The notes below the pieces were generated by a model. It ran no database searches. It was not told the origin of the DNA and worked only from the letters and a program-made list of their open reading frames with translations. Shown here piece by piece: positions 13,093 to 17,096 of a stretch of DNA of 17,096 nucleotides (within the stretch, counting starts at the first letter, position 1; each line of letters starts with the position of its first letter). The stretch lies in assembly GCA_021785795.1 (NCBI GenBank), contig JAJYEK010000071.1:1-17096 (forward strand), given 5' to 3'. This DNA comes from Pseudomonadota bacterium (GTDB lineage: Bacteria > Pseudomonadota > Gammaproteobacteria > Acidiferrobacterales > UBA6901). Position numbers and translations under genes: made by a program.

Positions 13093-14808
13093 TCACTCCG
13101 CCAGCCCGAACGTGGCGCGCATCACCTGGTCCATGGTCGTCAAGCCGCGTCCGGCAAGATCGAGCGCGCCCCGCCTGAGACTCAGGAAGCCGGGCTGCGC
13201 CTTGGCCGCCTCGGCGAAAGCAAGCGGATCGCCGCGGTGCAGCGCCTGCACCAGGCTATCGTCCATTTCCAGCAATTCGTAGATGCCGATACGTCCGTGA
13301 TATCCGGTGTGGTTGCAATAGGTACAGCCGCGCCCGCGGCGGAACTCCAGGCCGTCCGCCGTGCGGCCCAGCTCCTCCTCGACCACGACACGCAACCCGG
13401 GTTCGAGTTCGACCGGCTCGGAACAGCTTTCGCAGATGCGCCGCACCAAACGCTGGGCCAGGATGCCGCGCAGGCTGGCGGCGATCAGGAACGGCGCCGC
13501 CCCCATGTCGAGCAGGCGCGAGGGGGTCGACACGGCATCATTGGTATGCAACGTCGACAGCACCAGGTGCCCGGTCATGGCAGCCCGCAGGCCGATCTCG
13601 GCGGTTTCCTGGTCGCGCATCTCGCCCACCAGCACGATGTCCGGATCCTGGCGCAGCACCGAGCGCAGCACCCGCCCGAAGGTCAGATCGATCCGGCTGT
13701 TGACCTGCACCTGGTTGATGCCCGGCAAGCGATACTCGATCGGATCCTCTACGGTGATGACTTTCAGCGTCGGCTTGTTGAGTTCGCGCAGCGCCCCGTA
13801 CAGAGTCGTGGTCTTGCCACTGCCGGTCGGTCCGGTGACGAGCACCATCCCGTGGGGGCTGTGTATCATTTTGCGGAATCGTGCCAGCAGAGCCTCAGGC
13901 ATGCCCAGCTGCCCGAGGTCGAGCACACCGCTGGTCTGGTTCAGCAGCCGCATGACCGCCGACTCGCCGTACTGTACTGGCAAGGTCGACAGGCGCACGT
14001 CGACGCTCTTGTCGCGTACCCGCACATTGAACCGGCCGTCTTGCGGCAGGCGCTTTTCCGAGATGTCCAGTCCTGCCATAAGTTTCAGGCGTGACAGCAG
14101 CGCGCTGGCGATGCGCCGCTCCGCAGTCGTCTGCACACGCAGCACGCCATCCAGACGGAAGCGTATGCGCAGTTCCTTTTCATCAGGCTCGATGTGGATG
14201 TCGGAGGCGTTGACCTGAACCGCATCCTCGAACATCGTCTGCAGCAGCTTGACCACCGGCGCGTCGGTCAGGCCTTCGGTCCCGCCCAGCTGCCCCAGGT
14301 CGACGTCGTAGGCAGACATCTCCTGGCCGAGTTCCTGGGCGAGTCCGCTGATCTCGTCGGTGCGCCGGTACGTGAGGTCGATGGCCTTAAGCAGATCGGC
14401 CTCGCGCACCACCGACAGGCGCAGCGGCCGGCGCAGCACCCGCGCCAGCTCGTCGTAGGCAAAAATATCGGTGGGGTCGGCCATGCCGATGAGCAGGCCG
14501 TCGCGCCCGTCTTCCAGCGCTAGCACACGGAAACGGCGCGCATGCGCCTCCGGAATGAGGCGCACGACATCAGGCTTGAGGTGATAGCGCTTGAGGTCGA
14601 TGTACGGAATGCTCAGCTGCCGCGCCAGGAAATCCAGCAACTGGTCCTCGGTCAGGTAGCCGTTCTCGATCAGCACCCGCCCCAGCTTGCGCCCGCTCTT
14701 CTTCTGTTCCGCGAGGGCAGCGTTGAGCTGTTCCTGCGAAATGACCTTGTGCTCGATGAGCAGATCCCCGATACGGATCTTTTTCGGCTTGGCCGTGACT
14801 GCGGACAT
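13093..14808 (-). CDS. mshE: MshE, pilus extension ATPase with c-di-GMP-type domain
   Basis: This 571-aa GspE/PilB-type hexameric ATPase powers pilus extension from the cytoplasm. The N-terminal MshEN region (about 10-72) holds both halves of the c-di-GMP-binding pattern: RIGDLL then QEQLNAALAEQ, and KLGRVLI then EDQLLDFLARQ. The ATPase core shows SDIHIEP at 202-208, Walker A GPTGSGKT (326-333), Asp box ITVEDPIEY (351-359), Walker B IVLVGEMRD (391-399) and His box HLVLSTLHT (414-422). Four zinc-binding-type cysteines are at 459, 462, 495 and 498. The start ATG has GAGG 8 bases upstream. Known MshE proteins respond to c-di-GMP; the same is expected here. It is the first gene of the first pilus block and is divergent from trmL. 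Confidence 0.96.
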   Translation of the reverse strand: MSAVTAKPKKIRIGDLLIEHKVISQEQLNAALAEQKKSGRKLGRVLIENGYLTEDQLLDFLARQLSIPYIDLKRYHLKPDVVRLIPEAHARRFRVLALEDGRDGLLIGMADPTDIFAYDELARVLRRPLRLSVVREADLLKAIDLTYRRTDEISGLAQELGQEMSAYDVDLGQLGGTEGLTDAPVVKLLQTMFEDAVQVNASDIHIEPDEKELRIRFRLDGVLRVQTTAERRIASALLSRLKLMAGLDISEKRLPQDGRFNVRVRDKSVDVRLSTLPVQYGESAVMRLLNQTSGVLDLGQLGMPEALLARFRKMIHSPHGMVLVTGPTGSGKTTTLYGALRELNKPTLKVITVEDPIEYRLPGINQVQVNSRIDLTFGRVLRSVLRQDPDIVLVGEMRDQETAEIGLRAAMTGHLVLSTLHTNDAVSTPSRLLDMGAAPFLIAASLRGILAQRLVRRICESCSEPVELEPGLRVVVEEELGRTADGLEFRRGRGCTYCNHTGYHGRIGIYELLEMDDSLVQALHRGDPLAFAEAAKAQPGFLSLRRGALDLAGRGLTTMDQVMRATFGLAE

Positions 14809-14941
14809 GACGCCAACCTCGCTGGCCGGAGCTGGTTCGTATAGACTGCCGGCACCTGTAGCTAACTGTAGTTAAGGATCACACGAAATCTACCCGGCCC
14901 TCTGCAAAATACGCGCCAGCGCTTCTCCTTAAGAACCGGCC
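14809..14941. promoter_or_regulatory. Divergent control region between mshE and trmL
   Basis: This 133-base gap must serve both mshE (minus) and trmL (plus). On the minus strand TTAGCT, a 16-base spacer and TATACG form a weak candidate promoter for mshE. On the plus strand CAAAAT at 14905-14910 could be a -10 for trmL, without a clear -35. A tandem 10-base repeat lies at 14856-14875. Confidence 0.3.
14856..14875. repeat. Tandem 10-base repeat in the mshE promoter region
   Basis: CTGTAGCTAA (14856-14865) is followed immediately by CTGTAGTTAA (14866-14875), one mismatch. A 10-base period places both copies on one face of the helix, as expected of a paired regulator site. It overlaps the candidate -35 of mshE. 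Confidence 0.5.
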
Positions 14942-15397
14942 ATGCTGCACGTCGTGCTCTACCAACCTGAAATTCCGCCCAACACGGGCAACGTGATCCG
15001 CCTGTGCGCCAACTCGGGCGCGCAGTTGCACCTGATCGGGCCGCTCGGCTTCACGCTCGATGACCGCCGGCTCCGACGTGCCGGCCTGGACTACCATGAG
15101 TGGGTGATGGTGCGCCGGTACGCCGGGCTGGATCAGTTCCTGAGCCAGGTGGGTCCGTCGCGCATTCTCGCCTTCTCGACCCGCGGGCGGCGACTGTACA
15201 CCGACGTCGACTACGGCAGCGGCGACGCCCTGCTGTTCGGTCCGGAAACACGTGGACTACCGCAGGAAGTACTGCAGGGCCTGCCGGCGGAACAGCGCCT
15301 GGTCCTGCCCATGCGGCCCGGGGTCCGCAGCCTCAATCTTTCCAACGCGGTGGCCATCGCCGTCTATGAGGCATGGCGGCAGCTTGGCTTCGTCTGA
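14942..15397 (+). CDS. trmL: TrmL, tRNA (cytidine/uridine-34 2'-O)-methyltransferase
   Basis: This 151-aa SPOUT-class methyltransferase (also called YibK) methylates the ribose of the wobble nucleotide 34 in tRNA-Leu isoacceptors, using S-adenosylmethionine; it acts in the cytoplasm. Family landmarks are LYQPEIPPNTGNVIRLCAN at 6-24, the knot motifs LLFGPETRGLP at 97-107 and VRSLNLSNAVAIAVYEAWRQ at 128-147. Length is normal. Only AAGA stands as a weak Shine-Dalgarno. It is the only plus-strand gene here, divergent from mshE and convergent with gpsA, and is unrelated to pilus function. Confidence 0.95.
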   Translation: MLHVVLYQPEIPPNTGNVIRLCANSGAQLHLIGPLGFTLDDRRLRRAGLDYHEWVMVRRYAGLDQFLSQVGPSRILAFSTRGRRLYTDVDYGSGDALLFGPETRGLPQEVLQGLPAEQRLVLPMRPGVRSLNLSNAVAIAVYEAWRQLGFV

Positions 15398-15427
15398 CGG
15401 CAAGACCGTGCCGGCAGCGTCTTGCCG
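15398..15427. terminator. Hairpin between convergent trmL and gpsA
   Basis: CGGCAAGAC (15398-15406) pairs perfectly with GTCTTGCCG (15419-15427) around a 12-base loop, starting right after the trmL stop codon. No T-run follows on either strand. The position between convergent genes favours a transcription end or mRNA-stabilising structure for both. Confidence 0.55.
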
Positions 15428-15457
15428 GGAACGTTTCGCTGAGATTCCCGACCCGGG

Positions 15458-16474
15458 TCAGGACTTTTCCTGCTTCGGCTCGCGCCGCAGCAGCGCCGTC
15501 ACCGCGTCCCGGGGCGCCAGACCTTCGAATAAGACGCGATAGACCTGCTCGGTGATCGGCATGTCCACGCCCGCCCGGCGCGCGAGGGACCGCACTTCGC
15601 GGGCTGTCGCGACACCTTCGGCCACCTGTCCGAGCTCCGCCAGGGTGGTCGACAGCGCGCCTCCGCGCCCAAGGGCCAGCCCCACCTGGCGGTTACGCGA
15701 CTGGTCATCGGTACAGGTCAGAACCAGGTCACCCATGCCGGTCAATCCCATGAAGGTCTCCGGCCGACCACCCAGCGCCGACCCCAGGCGCTCAATCTCG
15801 GCAAGCCCCCGGGTGATCAGCGCGGCGCGCGCATTGGCACCAAGTCCGAGGCCGTCGCTGATGCCAGTGGCAATGGCCATGACGTTCTTGACGGCGCCGC
15901 CGAGTTGCACGCCCACCAGATCCTGGCTCGTATAGACGCGCAGATGGTCGTTGCGAAGCCATGCGGCGATGGCCTCGGCAGTTTCCGGATCGCGGGCCGC
16001 CACGGTCATCGCTGCCGGCAGACCTCGGGCCACCTCACGCGCAAACGTCGGGCCCGATATCACCCCAGTACGCCGCTGCGCCCCGAGTACCGTGCCACAT
16101 ACATCGCTCAACAGCCTGCCCGACCCCGGCTCCAGGCCTTTGGTGGCAGAGGCCACAATAGCCGTCGGCGAAGCATGGGGAACCAGGGCTTCGAGGGTCG
16201 CGCGAAAGGCCGAGCTCGGCACCGCTACCAAGAAGCGCTCGCACTCCTGCGCGAGCGCGGGCAGGTCTTCGCGCACATGTAGCCCGTCGGGGAATGCGAT
16301 TCCGGGAAGATACAGGGCATTGACGCGCTCGTGCGCCAAGCGGGCCATGCGTGCGGCATCGTGGCCCCAGAGAAAGCTGCCGTAGCCATTGCGGGCCAGC
16401 ACTACAGCCAGAGCTGTGCCCCAGGATCCTGCGCCCAGGACGGCAATGGCGGAACCAGTCGTCGCTTGCGCCAT
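15458..16474 (-). CDS. gpsA: GpsA, glycerol-3-phosphate dehydrogenase [NAD(P)+]
   Basis: This 338-aa cytoplasmic enzyme reduces dihydroxyacetone phosphate to sn-glycerol 3-phosphate for phospholipid synthesis. The Rossmann fold begins VLGAGSWGTALA (GAGSWG at 14-19). Family residues include ATKGLE with Lys112, SGPTFAREVARGLP at 140-153, GGAVKNVMAIATGISDGLGLG at 192-212 with the catalytic-type Lys196, and GLTGMGDLVLTC at 243-254. I chose the ATG at 16474 because it gives a typical short N-terminus; a GTG at 16489 would add five residues. No clear Shine-Dalgarno supports either. It lies 49 bases after secB on the same strand, a frequent gammaproteobacterial pairing. Confidence 0.96.
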   Translation of the reverse strand: MAQATTGSAIAVLGAGSWGTALAVVLARNGYGSFLWGHDAARMARLAHERVNALYLPGIAFPDGLHVREDLPALAQECERFLVAVPSSAFRATLEALVPHASPTAIVASATKGLEPGSGRLLSDVCGTVLGAQRRTGVISGPTFAREVARGLPAAMTVAARDPETAEAIAAWLRNDHLRVYTSQDLVGVQLGGAVKNVMAIATGISDGLGLGANARAALITRGLAEIERLGSALGGRPETFMGLTGMGDLVLTCTDDQSRNRQVGLALGRGGALSTTLAELGQVAEGVATAREVRSLARRAGVDMPITEQVYRVLFEGLAPRDAVTALLRREPKQEKS

Positions 16475-16523
16475 GCGTGGGGTCGGCACTTCCAGCGGCG
16501 GTGCCCGACAGCGCCGGATCGCG

Positions 16524-16985
16524 TCAGTGACTGGCCGACTGGACGCCGGCCGCCTGTTTCTGCTGATACAGCAGCTCGAAATTCACCGGATTGATCAGCA
16601 GCTGCGGGAACCCGCCTTTGCCGACGAGGTCATTGATGACTTCGCGCGCGAACGGCAGCAGGATGTTGGGGCAACCGATTTCGAGCACCATCGGCAGTTC
16701 GCTGGCCGCCACGCCGGCGATGCGGAACAGGCCGCACTGCTGGGTCTCAGCCAGGAACACCGTCTTGTCTTGAATCTTGGCCGTCACCGTCACCCCGAGT
16801 ATCACCTCGTAGAGGCCCTCGCTGGCCGCGATCGGGCTGTGTGCGATGTGGAGCTGGATCCCCACCTCGGGCACCGTCTGCTCCAGGAACACTTGCGGAA
16901 CATTCGGCGCTTCGTACGAGATGTCCTTCACGTAGATTTTCTCCACGTTCAGGGTCGGACCCTGGGGTTCATTCGAATCTGCCAT
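16524..16985 (-). CDS. secB: SecB, protein-export chaperone
   Basis: This 153-aa cytosolic tetrameric chaperone keeps preproteins unfolded and passes them to SecA. The family C-terminal segment is clear: CPNILLPFAREVINDLV at 105-121, then GKGGFPQLLINPVNF at 122-136 and LLYQQ. The N-terminal half has IYVKDISYEAPNVPQVF at 17-33. Length is normal. AGGA lies 8 bases before the ATG. SecB would help export periplasmic and outer-membrane proteins generally; nothing ties it specifically to the pilus genes. Its promoter, or an upstream co-transcribed gene, lies at or beyond the window edge. Confidence 0.97.
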   Translation of the reverse strand: MADSNEPQGPTLNVEKIYVKDISYEAPNVPQVFLEQTVPEVGIQLHIAHSPIAASEGLYEVILGVTVTAKIQDKTVFLAETQQCGLFRIAGVAASELPMVLEIGCPNILLPFAREVINDLVGKGGFPQLLINPVNFELLYQQKQAAGVQSASH

Positions 16986-17096
16986 GGGCGGTTCCTGTTG
17001 GTAGAATGGAAATTTGCGGGATGCGCCCGCTGTCGTGCGTCGTTATTGTGCTTGCCGCAGCCCTGAGGGGGCGGTCGGCCCGTCGGCTTTCGGTCC

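Noticed and set aside
13027..14094. Plus-strand open frame of 355 codons opposite mshE
   Set aside because: Antisense to a conserved ATPase with all catalytic motifs; no independent ribosome site or recognisable domain.
17043..17096. Possible C-terminal end of a gene upstream of secB
   Set aside because: One minus-strand frame is open from the window edge to a TAA at 17043-17045, and grxC or a rhodanese gene often precedes secB. However, only 17 codons are visible, and the other two frames are open as well, so no call is possible.

Overview
The window is a chromosomal segment with high GC content (hand-counted 60-base samples of coding DNA give 55-70 % G+C). It is almost entirely occupied by an MSHA-family type IV pilus locus, with three housekeeping genes at its right end. 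The flanking genes secB, gpsA and trmL, together with complete MSHA machinery, point to a gammaproteobacterium; species or order cannot be named from the sequence alone.

Layout, read from right to left because nearly everything is on the minus strand. secB (16985-16524) and gpsA (16474-15458) are followed by trmL, the only plus-strand gene (14942-15397). The first pilus block then runs mshE (ATPase with an N-terminal c-di-GMP-binding-type domain), mshG (platform protein), a minor pseudopilin, two MshA-type pilins in tandem, and four minor pseudopilins of MshC, MshD, MshO and MshP type. An AT-rich gap at about 6850-7130 carries inverted repeats and a candidate promoter. The second block runs mshI (PilM-like), a PilN-like gene, mshJ, mshK, mshL (secretin lipoprotein), mshM (ExeA-like AAA ATPase) and mshN (TPR protein). 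Most junctions overlap by 1-4 bases or lie only a few bases apart, which suggests two operons. Bases 1-347 after mshN hold no gene that I can support, only a hairpin that may end transcription.

How the genes fit together: MshE and MshG drive assembly of the pilin in the inner membrane. MshI, the PilN-like protein, MshJ and MshK form the alignment complex. MshL is the outer-membrane pore, and MshM and MshN are accessory factors. The pilins and pseudopilins form the fibre and its tip. No prepilin peptidase, retraction ATPase, mshH or mshQ is present in the window.

The main novelty is the MshP-type protein at 7132-8550. It has a short PilX/GspK-like pseudopilin N-terminus that lacks Glu5. Fused to it is a tail of about 300 residues made of six cysteine-paired repeats plus one degenerate repeat, consistent with a seven-bladed beta-propeller. 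I infer a one-polypeptide pilus-tip adhesin that may replace MshQ. Other notable points are a strong intrinsic terminator just after the second pilin gene, a cluster of ACGG-type inverted repeats ahead of mshI, and direct repeats between the two pilin genes.
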